DNA of 64,000 bases from CAVWXT01 sp963759115 (GTDB lineage Bacteria; Planctomycetota; Planctomycetia; Pirellulales; Thermoguttaceae). Position 1 is the first letter of the stretch, and each line of letters opens with the position of its first letter. Positions 20,217 to 28,877 of the stretch are shown piece by piece. Position numbers and translations under genes: made by a program. Location: positions 1,116,001-1,180,000 of the forward strand of contig CAVWXT010000006.1 in assembly GCA_963759115.1 (NCBI GenBank). Direction: 5' to 3'. Under the pieces are notes generated by a model. The model made no database searches. It saw only the letters and a list, made by a program, of their open reading frames with translations, and was not told where the DNA came from.

Positions 20217-20621
20217 ATGGTGGTGCTACGGACTGCGTACCCGACCGACCTGAGCGATGGCCAGTGGAAACTCATCCGCGCGCTGATTCCCCGGAGCCGG
20301 CCGATCGGTGCCGATCGGAGCACGTCGATGCGCGCGATCGTCAACGCCATCTTGTATCGCCAACGGAGCGGCTGCTCGTGGCGGATGCTGCCCCACGATT
20401 TCCCGCACTGGCGGACGGTCTACGGCTATTTTTGCCAATGGAAGGCCGACGGCGTTTGGGCGCAAGTCTGCCGCGCCCGCTGCCAAGGGGCCGATCTCAC
20501 TGGCGGCAAGCGGCAGCGGCAGGCCGATGCCCCGCAATTCTCCCCGCGGCCTCTGGTACGCCCCCTGGCGTCGGGGCATTCGTCTCCAAACACGGAAAAA
20601 TTTTCTCGGAATTTTTCGTGA
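20217..20621 (+). pseudogene. Truncated IS5-type transposase (N-terminal part only)
   Basis: The first 90 or so residues match the N-terminal domain of IS5/IS1031-like transposases: YPTDLSDGQWKLIRALIP, then AIVNAILYRQRSGCSWRMLP and HDFPHWRTVYGYFCQWKADG. After about residue 100 the sequence no longer looks like a transposase, and no DDE catalytic domain follows in any frame. The remnant ends about 330 bases before the surface-protein gene. It is probably an old insertion cut down by deletion; the terminal repeats are not recognisable. Confidence 0.75.
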
Positions 20622-20949
20622 GGGCGCGGGCGGCTCGAAGTCCCTTGACCGCCGCAGTTTCTCTCGCGGTTCTCCGGCACCGCACGTGCGCGGGGTCATC
20701 GAGTCGGGGCGGCGCGAACCAACGGCGGCAGGCACAAGACGATTGCCCGCGCAAGCCCAAGTGTCCCCGCGATTTGCCGCCAACGCGCGATGCACGATTC
20801 GTCGCGCCAAGGCGATGATAGCAATCCGCAAACAGCCGGCGCGAGATGAACGGCCGCTGTTGACGTTTCGTAAACTCGCGGTAGAAGTGGAAGTAACGTC
20901 GGACAGGCCGATCTGTCTTTTCAACACCGTTTGCATGGAGGTCTTAACT
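20622..20949. other. Intergenic region before the surface-protein gene
   Basis: No gene is supported. The frame running through it in phase with the surface protein has no recognisable content. A GGAGGT ribosome-binding site at 20937-20942 is placed 7 bases before the ATG at 20950 and decides that start. Confidence 0.5.
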
Positions 20950-23580
20950 ATGTGGTCTACCAGATTCTGGCGAAGCGACGCGGGTCGCGGTAACGTAGTT
21001 GGGGCGGTGCGTGGCCGGCACGCGAAGCACGGCAGCCGTCGTCCCCGGCGGCTGGGGGCCGAGTCGTTGGAGCGGCGGCAGTTGATGTCGGTGTCTCCAA
21101 TTCTTCCCGACGCGGCGGCGCTGAGCGCGGCCGGCGTCGTCCGCCAAGATTACGAAGTGTCTGCCGGCATCGCCGCGCCGGTTGCCACCGACGACGCCTA
21201 TGCCGTCAACGGCCATCAGCAGTTGGGCGCCAACGTGCTGGCCAACGATGTTTATGCGGAAGGCACCTCAGTCTCGGTCGCGCTCCAGGGCGCACCAAGC
21301 CATGGCGCGCTCAACTTGGGCGCCGACGGCCTGTTCACCTACGTGCCGGACCGCAATTTCGACGGCATCGACACGTTCACCTACCAATTCAACGACGGCC
21401 AGGCCGACTCCAACGTGGCCACCGTCAGCATCCAGGTGGCCCGCGTGAACGACGCGCCGGTCGCCGTAAACGACAGCTTTCATACCGAGCAGGACCAGCC
21501 GCTTGTCGTGCCCGCCGAATCGGGCCTGTTGGCCAACGATCGCGACGCCAACGGCGATCCGCTTACGGCGTCGCTTGTCGATGGCCCGCAGAATGGCACG
21601 CTCACCTTGCAGGAGGACGGCTCGTTCACCTACGCGCCCAATCCGGGCTTCCACGGGGCCGACACGTTCACCTACAAGGCTAACGACGGGCAGGTCGACT
21701 CGAATCTGGCCATCGCCACCATCGCGGTTGGGCCGGTCAACAGTTCCCCGGTGGCCGTCGATGATGCCTTCCAGGTCGATGAAGACCAGGTTCTTTCCGT
21801 CTCCGGTCCGGGCGTACTGGCCAACGACACGGACGCCAACAGCGATGCGCTGGACGCGATCCTGATCACCGGGCCACACAACGGTACGCTGGTGCTCGGG
21901 GCGGACGGTTCCTTCGACTATACGCCCAAGGCCGGCTTCCACGGCGCCGACAGCTTCACCTACAAGGCCAATGACGGCCAGGCCGATTCGCTGCCGGCCA
22001 CCGTTGCGGTCACCATCAACCCGGTGAACCACCTGCCCACGGCCGACGACGATAGTTACGCGACCGACCAGGAGCAGACGCTCAACGTGCCAACCAACGG
22101 CGTGCTCGGCAATGACGTGGACGGCGATGGCGACTCGCTGACGGCTGCTTTGGTCAATGGTCCGACCAACGGCACGTTGACGCTCAACGCCGACGGCTCG
22201 TTCCAGTACACCCCCAACGCCGGCTTCAACGGCACGGACAGCTTCACCTACACGGCCAATGACGGCCAGGCCGATTCGCTGCCGGCGACTGTCGCAATCA
22301 CCATCAACCCGGTGAACCATGCGCCGACGGCCGCCGACGACAGTTACGCCACCGATCAAGGGCAGACGCTCACGGTGCCGACCAATGGCGTGCTCGCCAA
22401 TGACGTGGACGTTGACGGCGACTCGCTGACGGCTACTCTGGTCAATGGTCCGACCAACGGGACGTTGACGCTCAATGCCGACGGCTCGTTCCAGTACGCC
22501 CCCAACGCCGGCTTCAACGGCGCCGACAGCTTCACCTACAAGGCCAACGATGGCCAGGCCGATTCGCTGCCAGCGACGGTTGCAATCACCGTCAACCCGA
22601 TCGGGGATTCCGGGGCCAAAGAGTTGAAGGTCCACCTGGAGACCTCGGATTCGGCATTCGGAGCGGAAAGCGGGCCGATCTGGGGCGGCTCGACCTTCTG
22701 GGTGAGCGCCTATGTCGAGGATCTCCGTGACCTGCCGCAGGGCGTAGTGGGCGGCGCGATCGACGTTCAGTTCGACGCGGCGCACGTGACGCCCACAGGC
22801 AACGTCGTCTACGGCACGCAGTTCACCGACTACCACCAAGGGGCTGCGGACGCCGCGGCCGGCCTGATTGACGAGGCCGGCGCCCTGACCACCGAGGCCG
22901 GCGTCGGCACGCACAGCTTGGCGCCGTTTGTGGCTTGGGAGTTCCGTCGCAACGGCCCCGGCGCGCCCGACGACGCCAACAGCCAGGTCACCTTCGCCGC
23001 CGAACCCGGCCAAGGGACCGCTACCATCCTGCCCGCCAACTTCGCCCTGGTCGGACTCGGCACGGCCGTCGACTGGAAGAACGTCGAGTTCGACACGGCC
23101 AGTCTGAACCTCAATTTGGGCGACTTCAACGGCGACGGCAGCGTGAACCAGTACGACTTGGCCCTGTGGATCCCGCACGCCACCTCTGCGGCGGGCGACG
23201 GTGCCTTCGATCCGATGTTCGACCTGAATGGCGACGCCCGCGTCGACGCGGGCGACCTGGCCCTGCTCATGCCTCGGCTCTACCGGCCGGTCCTCGGCGA
23301 TGCGCTGCCCCCGGCCCCGGCCGACGCCAGTTCGCTCGGACTCGGCGAGTCAGTCAACGGGTTGCAGTCGTATGGTCTCCAGAATCGCGTTGCGGCGTTC
23401 GCAAATCGCGGCGCTGCATTCGCGCAACTGGCTGCCTCTCGCTGGAACGCTGTCGGGGAAGGCGATCTCGAATGGGGTGACGCACTCGCCGCGCTGCGGC
23501 CGCAGATGCGGAACACGCGACATCTTACCGCAGCGGTGGATCGCGTGCTGGAGGGCTACGAGTCCCGAGTCCCCGTTTAG
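20950..23580 (+). CDS. Large surface protein with five cadherin-like/VCBS repeats and a type I dockerin
   Basis: An 876-residue exported protein. The start at 20950 is set by GGAGGT 7 bases upstream. The N-terminus is basic and carries AESLERRQLMS (about 37-47), the planctomycete surface-protein motif, not a classic signal peptide. Residues about 77-555 are five repeats of about 96 residues, each starting like DDSYATDQGQTL and containing NDVDGDGDSL and a DSFTYKANDGQADS strand. These are VCBS/tandem-95 type, Ca-binding Ig-like folds. A cohesin-like region (about 560-715) is followed by a dockerin (about 723-780: LGDFNGDGSVNQYDLAL and FDLNGDARVDAGDLALL). Cohesin plus dockerin suggests surface assembly or matrix attachment. 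Repeats 4 and 5 are almost identical in DNA, so they were duplicated recently. A terminator follows at 23662. Confidence 0.85.
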   Translation: MWSTRFWRSDAGRGNVVGAVRGRHAKHGSRRPRRLGAESLERRQLMSVSPILPDAAALSAAGVVRQDYEVSAGIAAPVATDDAYAVNGHQQLGANVLANDVYAEGTSVSVALQGAPSHGALNLGADGLFTYVPDRNFDGIDTFTYQFNDGQADSNVATVSIQVARVNDAPVAVNDSFHTEQDQPLVVPAESGLLANDRDANGDPLTASLVDGPQNGTLTLQEDGSFTYAPNPGFHGADTFTYKANDGQVDSNLAIATIAVGPVNSSPVAVDDAFQVDEDQVLSVSGPGVLANDTDANSDALDAILITGPHNGTLVLGADGSFDYTPKAGFHGADSFTYKANDGQADSLPATVAVTINPVNHLPTADDDSYATDQEQTLNVPTNGVLGNDVDGDGDSLTAALVNGPTNGTLTLNADGSFQYTPNAGFNGTDSFTYTANDGQADSLPATVAITINPVNHAPTAADDSYATDQGQTLTVPTNGVLANDVDVDGDSLTATLVNGPTNGTLTLNADGSFQYAPNAGFNGADSFTYKANDGQADSLPATVAITVNPIGDSGAKELKVHLETSDSAFGAESGPIWGGSTFWVSAYVEDLRDLPQGVVGGAIDVQFDAAHVTPTGNVVYGTQFTDYHQGAADAAAGLIDEAGALTTEAGVGTHSLAPFVAWEFRRNGPGAPDDANSQVTFAAEPGQGTATILPANFALVGLGTAVDWKNVEFDTASLNLNLGDFNGDGSVNQYDLALWIPHATSAAGDGAFDPMFDLNGDARVDAGDLALLMPRLYRPVLGDALPPAPADASSLGLGESVNGLQSYGLQNRVAAFANRGAAFAQLAASRWNAVGEGDLEWGDALAALRPQMRNTRHLTAAVDRVLEGYESRVPV

Positions 23581-23661
23581 TCTGCTCGCGGCCCCCCCTG
23601 TTCTTGTCAGACACGAGAGCCTGGGGAGGCATGGTTTCAAGTGCTCGGACATAAGCGGTCT

Positions 23662-23701
23662 GGGTTGACAGTCAGACTTGACTGTTAACCCGCCGCTTTT
23701 T
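23662..23701 (+). terminator. Rho-independent terminator after the surface-protein gene
   Basis: The arm GGGTTGACAGTCA (23662-23674) pairs with TGACTGTTAACCC (23679-23691) at 12 of 13 positions with a short loop. A run of five T begins at 23697. The hairpin lies about 80 bases after the stop codon at 23580. Confidence 0.7.
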
Positions 23702-23800
23702 GTCGTAGGACGGCCTGCGTTCATCCAGGCGGCGATCGAGAAAGACTCGAAATCGGCACGTTCCCTGCCGTGTGTCGCTTGGGTCCCGATTCCGCAATTT

Positions 23801-23828
23801 TTGACCGTACGAGACGCGGCCGTACAAT
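23801..23828 (+). promoter_or_regulatory. Promoter of the aldehyde dehydrogenase gene
   Basis: The -35 box TTGACC (23801-23806) and the -10 box TACAAT (23823-23828) are 16 bases apart. Transcription would start near 23835, giving a leader of about 80 bases before the ATG at 23915, which has ACAGGAGC as its ribosome-binding site. Apart from the terminator and this promoter I see nothing in 23581-23914. Confidence 0.55.
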
Positions 23829-23914
23829 TCATTGGACGGCCGGACGCTCGGTTCACGAGCGTGCCGGGCCCCATTCGCTGGAATCAGATGAACATGCGAT
23901 ACAGGAGCAATCTC

Positions 23915-25428
23915 ATGACAACCATGTTGGCAGCCCCTCCACTGAGCGATCAGGCCCTTCGTTTCCTTGACCGGGCAGGCAAGCTGCTGATCGACGGTCA
24001 GTGGAAAGAGGCCCTGAGCGGCAACACATTCGATGTCTTCGATCCGGCCAGCGGCGATACGATCGCCCATTGCGCGGCGGGCGAGAAGGCCGATATCGAC
24101 GCGGCCGTGCGCGCGGCGCGGCGGGCATTCGAAGCGGGCGCCTGGCCGCGGATGACGGCCTCGCAGCGCGGACGGCTGATCTGGAAGCTGGCCGATCTGC
24201 TCGAACAGCACGGCGACGAATTTGCCGAATTGGAAACGCTCGACAACGGCAAGCCCTTGGCCGTGGCCAAAGCGGCCGACGTCCCGCTGGCGGTCGACAT
24301 GTTCCGCTACATGGCCGGCTGGGCGACCAAGATCCATGGCGACACGATTCCCCGTCTCGGTGCCCTACTTGCCCGGCAGCGAGTTCCTCAGTTACACGCT
24401 TCGCGAGCCGATCGGCGTCGTGGGGCAGATTATTCCCTGGAACTTTCCGCTGCTGATGGCCGCCTGGAAATTGGCGCCGGCCTTGGCGGCAGGCTGCACG
24501 GTCGTGCTCAAGCCGGCCGAGCAGACGCCATTGACCGCCTTGCGGTTGGGCGAGTTGATCGAAGAGGCCGGTTTCCCCGAGGGCGTGGTGAACGTCGTGA
24601 CCGGCTTGGGCGAAACGGCCGGTGCGGCGCTGGCAGCCCATCCCGACGTGGACAAGGTGGCCTTCACCGGGTCGACGGAGGTCGGCCGTCTGATCGTGCA
24701 GGCCGCCGGCCGGAGCAATCTCAAGAAGGTCACGCTGGAATTGGGCGGCAAGTCGCCGAATATCGTCTTTGCCGACGCCGACCTGAGTGCGCGCGATTCC
24801 CGGCGCTGCCAGCGCGATCTTCTTCAACCACGGCCAGTGCTGTTGCGCCGGCTCGCGGCTGTACGTGCAGCAACCGGTCTTTGACCGCGTGGTTGAAGGG
24901 GTTGCCGAGGAGGCCCGGCAGATCCGCGTGGGCGGCGGCTTCGACCCGCAGTCGCAGATGGGTCCCTTGGTGTCGCAGGAGCAGATGGATCGGGTCTGCG
25001 GCTACATTGATTCCGGCGTGCAGGAAGGCGCCGATCTCGTAACCGGCGGAAGACGCGTGGGTGAGCACGGTTACTTCGTCGAACCGACGGTGTTCACGGG
25101 TACGCGGCCCTCGATGAAAGTCGAGCGGGAAGAGATCTTCGGACCGGTCGTCGCCGCCATACCCTTCGACGACCCCGACGACGTGGAGCGGATGGCCAAC
25201 AACACCGCCTACGGCCTGGCCGCCGCCGTATGGACGCGCGACATCAGCAAGGCCCACCGCTTGGCGCGGCGATTGAAGGCCGGCACGGTGTGGATCAACT
25301 GCTTCAACGTCTTCGACGCGGCGTTGCCGTTCGGCGGCTACAAAGAGTCGGGATGGGGACGCGAGATGGGGCAAGCGGCCGCAGAGCTTTACACGGAGGT
25401 CAAGGCCGTGACCGCCAAGTTGGCGTGA
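23915..25428 (+). CDS. NAD(P)-dependent aldehyde dehydrogenase (two frameshifts)
   Basis: A cytosolic ALDH of about 503 residues after mending, the normal family length. It oxidises an aldehyde to the acid. Visible motifs: IIPWNFPLLMAAWK (cofactor binding), KPAEQTPLTALRL, FTGSTEVGRLI, the catalytic-Glu motif LELGGKSPN (about 272), the catalytic Cys region HGQCCCAGSR (about 305), and EIFGPVVAAIPF near the end. One extra C lies near 24355 (IHGDTIP to SVPYLPG) and one extra C near 24790 (ADADLSA to IPGAASAIFF). Reading continues cleanly otherwise, so the gene is probably intact in the organism. It is monocistronic. The motifs resemble the betaine/retinal-type ALDH group, but the substrate cannot be read from sequence. 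Confidence 0.88.
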
Positions 25429-25512
25429 CCGCGGCGGGCGCGATCCGCCCCGTTCAAGAACCTGATACCCTTTCCAACATTAATCAACATTCGGCATCCT
25501 CGGCTGCCTCCA

Positions 25513-25842
25513 CTACTTCACGATCGCGCCCGTCTCGCACTCTCGGTCGGGACGCAGCAGCACTACCCCGCCGGCATCGCTGGCGGCCAGCAACATGCCT
25601 TGCGATTCTTCTCCCCGCAGCACGGCCTCTTGCAGGTTGTTCAAGACGACGATCTGGCGGCCCACGAGTTGTTCGGGGGTGTAGTGGCCGCGGATGCCGG
25701 CCACGATCTGTTTCTCCACGTCGCCCAGCTTGATCTGCAAGAGCATCAGCTTGTCGGCGTTGGGATGTTCGCGGGCCGCCAGCACCGTGGCAATCCGGAG
25801 GTCGAGCTTGGCAAAGTCGTCGTAGGTGATTTCAGGTTTCAT
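25513..25842 (-). CDS. Stand-alone tRNA-binding (OB-fold) domain protein, MetRS C-terminus/CsaA type
   Basis: A 109-residue protein that is entirely one tRNA-binding OB-fold domain. Landmarks are TYDDFAKLDLRIATVLAARE, HPNADKLMLLQIKLGD, IVAGIRGHYTPEQLVG and SQGMLLAASD. It corresponds to the C-terminal domain of methionyl-tRNA synthetase, which in many bacteria is also encoded separately (MetG-beta or CsaA-like). It probably helps recruit tRNA to MetRS. It is convergent with the aldehyde dehydrogenase gene. Upstream, three copies of AGGGTTC (25846-25866) lie just before the start codon. Confidence 0.85.
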   Translation of the reverse strand: MKPEITYDDFAKLDLRIATVLAAREHPNADKLMLLQIKLGDVEKQIVAGIRGHYTPEQLVGRQIVVLNNLQEAVLRGEESQGMLLAASDAGGVVLLRPDRECETGAIVK

Positions 25843-26042
25843 CGCAGGGTTCAGGGTTCAGGGTTCAGAGTGAGCATGACAAATAGCCGGCGGCTGGCAG
25901 CCGCCGGTCCTGGTGCAGTGATGCCGGCATCGTACGGCCGTTTGTCGCAGTTGTCAAAGGGGGCGGGCCCGTTGATGGAACCGGCCGATTGCGGTAAGGT
26001 AGTGTGTTGCCCGCTAACAAGCCCGAAGGAGTTGAACTTGCC

Positions 26043-26402
26043 GTGACCGAACACGTTTCACCCGCGTCCGAACCGTCTTCCCCAACGGTTGCCCCGTCGG
26101 AGATCACGCTGGCCGAGTTTCAGCAACTGATCCGCCGCATGTACATCGAGAAGGACATCGCCCGGGGCATCGACGGCACCTTCATGTGGCTCATGGAGGA
26201 GGTGGGCGAATTGGCGGCCGTGCTGCGCAAGGGGACGCACGAGGAGCGATCTGCCGAGTTCGCCGACGTGCTGGCGTGGCTGGCCACCATCGCCAACGTG
26301 GCCGGCGTGGACTTAACTGCCGCGATCCAGGCGAAGTACGGCGCCGGCTGCCCCGGCTGCGGGCGATACGTGTGTGCGTGTCCCGATGCCGGAAAGCCAT
26401 GA
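26043..26402 (+). CDS. MazG-like nucleotide pyrophosphohydrolase
   Basis: A 119-residue protein starting with GTG at 26043, with GAAGGAG about 11 bases upstream; an in-frame GTG at 26004 is possible. The all-alpha NTP-PPase fold shows EEVGELAAVLRKG (EExxE metal ligands) and EFADVLAWLATIAN (ExxD), after the LAEFQQLIRRMY helix. The C-terminus adds a small Cys cluster, CPGCGRYVCACP, resembling a zinc knuckle, which is not part of the basic MazG domain. Such enzymes hydrolyse non-canonical or excess NTPs to NMP and pyrophosphate. The next gene lies beyond a palindromic repeat, so it is probably monocistronic. Confidence 0.82.
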   Translation: MTEHVSPASEPSSPTVAPSEITLAEFQQLIRRMYIEKDIARGIDGTFMWLMEEVGELAAVLRKGTHEERSAEFADVLAWLATIANVAGVDLTAAIQAKYGAGCPGCGRYVCACPDAGKP

Positions 26403-26407
26403 CCCAC

Positions 26408-26522
26408 AAAGTAGTAGGCACACTCCGTGTGCCGTAACGAGTTCGTCGATCACTCGTCGAGCCAGTGTCTCGGAAAGCAACACAGTTCGGCGGACGGCAC
26501 ACGGAGTGTGCCTGCTACTTTG
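26408..26522. repeat. MITE-like long inverted repeat
   Basis: The arm AAGTAGTAGGCACACTCCGT (extended by GTGCCGT) is mirrored by ACGGCACACGGAGTGTGCC-TGCTACTTT near 26495-26522. About 28 base pairs per arm enclose about 60 bases. The words inside the arms are themselves palindromic (GGCACACTCCGTGTGCC). It has no coding capacity. It is typical of the short mobile palindromes that fill gaps in this window. Confidence 0.75.
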
Positions 26523-26557
26523 AAATCCCCTAGAAACATTTGCACTTGAGGTTATCC

Positions 26558-27328
26558 ATGAAAGGCACGATCTTCGATCTTACCGGCCGCTCGGCCTTGG
26601 TCACGGGCGGCAGCAAGGGAATCGGCAAGGCCATCGCGGGCATTTTCGCCCAGGCCGGGGCCGACGTGATGTTGGCCGCCCGGCACGAGGACGAATTGCA
26701 AGCGACGGCCGAGGAAATCCACCGCGCCAGCGGCGCCCGCGTCGAATACGCCGCGGTCGACATGACCCGCCGCAGCGACGTGTCGCGGCTTGCCGAACAT
26801 GCCGTGGCCACCCTTGGCAAGGTCGACATCCTGGTGAACAACGCCGGGGCGAACCTTCCTCAGGCCATCGACAGCATTCGCGACGAAGATTGGGATCGGC
26901 TGGTGGAGTTGAACCTCACCAGTTGCATGGCCCTGTCGCGGGCCATCGCGCCGGGGATGAAAAAACGCCGCTGGGGGCGGATTATCCACATGTCGTCGAT
27001 CATGGGACTGGGCAGCACTCCTACCCGCAACGCCTACTCGGCCACGAAGTCGGCCCTGCTCGGGCTGGCTCGGGCCATGGCGCTCGACCTGGGCCCCTAC
27101 AACATCACGGTCAATTGCATCGCCCCGGGACCGATCGCCACCGACATGCCGATGTCGATCTTGAGCAAGGACCAGCAGGCGGCTCTGGCCGCCCGCACGG
27201 CCTTCAACCGTTGGGCCCGGCCCGACGAGTTGGCGGGCCCTGCCCTGCTGCTGGCCAGCGAGGCCGGCAGCTTCGTCACCGGCACCGTGCTGGTGGTCGA
27301 TGGCGGGGCGATGGCACGGGTGTTTTGA
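26558..27328 (+). CDS. Short-chain dehydrogenase/reductase (classical SDR)
   Basis: A 256-residue Rossmann-fold oxidoreductase. The cofactor motif TGGSKGIG is at about 16-23, NNAG at about 92, the catalytic Ser in HMSSIMG (about 145) and the active-site YSATK at about 158-162; IAPGPIATDM and the final LVVDGGAMARVF also fit. It resembles gluconate 5-dehydrogenase and 3-oxoacyl-ACP reductase. The substrate is open, because no pathway partner is adjacent. The ATG at 26558 has GAGG a few bases upstream. Only 15 bases separate it from the hypothetical gene at 27344, so the two may be cotranscribed. Confidence 0.9.
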   Translation: MKGTIFDLTGRSALVTGGSKGIGKAIAGIFAQAGADVMLAARHEDELQATAEEIHRASGARVEYAAVDMTRRSDVSRLAEHAVATLGKVDILVNNAGANLPQAIDSIRDEDWDRLVELNLTSCMALSRAIAPGMKKRRWGRIIHMSSIMGLGSTPTRNAYSATKSALLGLARAMALDLGPYNITVNCIAPGPIATDMPMSILSKDQQAALAARTAFNRWARPDELAGPALLLASEAGSFVTGTVLVVDGGAMARVF

Positions 27329-27343
27329 GTCCGATACGCGGCA

Positions 27344-27881
27344 ATGAAACAGGAAATCGAACTTGCTGCTCGCGTGCTAGTGGGATTGCCGCTGTCATCG
27401 TATCGGCGGGAGGCGGACATGATTACGTTCGGCTTCGGGAAGCTGATCGGCAGGATGAATCATCGCGGGGAACCGGTCGAGGTGCCCGCCTATTCGTTGC
27501 ACGTCCAATGTCACTGGCGACTCCTCGGGCATCCACTACCCGGCTTCATTGTTGGTTCGGGTGATATTCGCCATCCGGCTGATCCGTCCCTCACCCCGTC
27601 CGAAATCGAGGGGTTTCAGTGGGATCAGCCCGGCGCCAGTCTTTGTGATCGACGGATCGCGCAGTTGATGGAGGACCATGCCGTGTGCCCATTGGTCGTG
27701 GAGTCCGTCGAGGCGGAAGAAGATGGCAGCTCTCAAAATTAGCTTTGCTGGCGACTTCTTGTTGGACATATTTCCCGAGGGGCCACCACGGAATGAGGGT
27801 CGCGAGCAATGGGGGCTCTTGTCACGTCCCGGCGAACCTCATTTCGTTGTGACCGACGTGAGCACCAAACACACTGATTGA
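27344..27881 (+). CDS. Hypothetical protein (one frameshift)
   Basis: Not recognised. Mended, it gives about 178 residues: a short alpha-helical start, an all-beta-looking middle (EVPAYSLHVQCHWRLLG, GSGDIRHPADPS) and a C-terminal part LKISFAGDFLLDIFP, then HFVVTDVSTKHTD. One extra base near 27730, beside the AAAA run, breaks the frame; the second half reads smoothly in the next phase and starts where the first fails, so I treat this as one gene. The alternating pattern resembles small immunity-type or DUF6188-like proteins seen next to unrelated genes, but I cannot place it in a family. It begins 15 bases after the SDR gene. Confidence 0.55.
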
Positions 27882-27901
27882 GTTCTTGACACGAAGTAAT
27901 C

Positions 27902-28791
27902 ATGTCCGCCACCGATCGTCTCTCCACCGGCATCGAAGGACTCGACGACCTGCTGGGCGGCGGGCTTGCTGCCGGGCACGCTCACCGCCGTGGTCGGCTC
28001 GACCGGCATCGGCAAGACCCAATTCGGCCTGCAATTCGCCCACGCCGGCCTGAAGCAGGAGGGCCGCCGCGGCATCGTCTTCGACATGTGCTCCCGCGGC
28101 GATTCGCAAAACCACGCCGACTACGCCCGGCGGATGTTCGGCTGGGAGTTGCAGCCGGTCGATCCCGAGCAGCACCTCGATCTGGACCGCTTCTTCTCCC
28201 CTGCCCTGCCCCGCGGCGACTACCTGCACGTCTTCGACCAGCACGGCCGCCGCGTCACTCGGGCCGACCTGGATTTCGACGCCTGGCACCAGTGGCAGGC
28301 CGAACTGGCCCGCCGGCTCAATGCCTCGATCGCCTTCTTCTACGGCAATTTCGTCGGCGGCGTGCGGCGGGCCGTGGTCGACGGCATCGAGCCGGTCGAC
28401 CGCCCGAGCGACTCGATCCAGTTCGAGTTGTTCGACTACATCTACCACCAAATCCTGCGGAAGGACGCCGGAGTGGGTCGCCCGCGACCTGTTCCGCGAG
28501 CGTTACCGGCAGAACGCCGAGGCGGTCGGCCCGGCACGTCTACGATCCCGGCCGCATCGGCTGCATGTTGCTGATCACCTCGCCCGAGACGACGCTCGAC
28601 GGCCTGATCGAGCGGCCGCTTGGACGAGGGCGACGTGCTTGAGCAACGCCAACACGGTCATCCACCTCGGCAAGATTCGCGAGGGCACCCGTTTCCGCCG
28701 CGCGATGTACGTCACCAAGCACCGCGGCAGCGCCTGCACCGACGAGATCATTCCCTACTCGATCGACGAGCGCGGATTGCGGTTGGGGTGA
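27902..28791 (+). CDS. KaiC/RAD55-like RecA-superfamily ATPase (about five frameshifts)
   Basis: About 294 residues after removal of single extra bases near 27973, 28470, 28535, 28620 and 28634. The start MSATDRLSTGIEGLDDLLGG is the standard opening of single-domain KaiC/RAD55 ATPases. Walker A is GSTGIGKTQFG and a Walker B-like strand is GIVFDMCSRGD. The rest (RLNASIAFFYGNFVGGVRRA, then GCMLLITSPETTLDG, SNANTVIHLGKIREG, IIPYSIDERGLRLG) reads smoothly between the breaks. All five changes are +1, so sequencing error is more likely than decay. Its role is unknown; relatives take part in regulation or DNA repair. Neighbours give no hint. Confidence 0.75.
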
Positions 28792-28877
28792 AGGGGGAGA
28801 ACACAAGTGACCCGAGATTGGCAGGTAGGGCCAGGTGGGCGAGTCACGGTTCACGTGGCCTTCCATGTCCACGTTTC

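Noticed and set aside
21268..23178. A 636-codon open frame on the minus strand opposite the surface-protein repeats
   Set aside because: It mirrors the repeat structure of the real gene, has no ribosome-binding site or family motif, and such antisense frames are expected in GC-rich repeats.
25846..25866. Three tandem AGGGTTC units resembling a telomere-type repeat
   Set aside because: Only three copies within a gene leader; no array, no replicon end.
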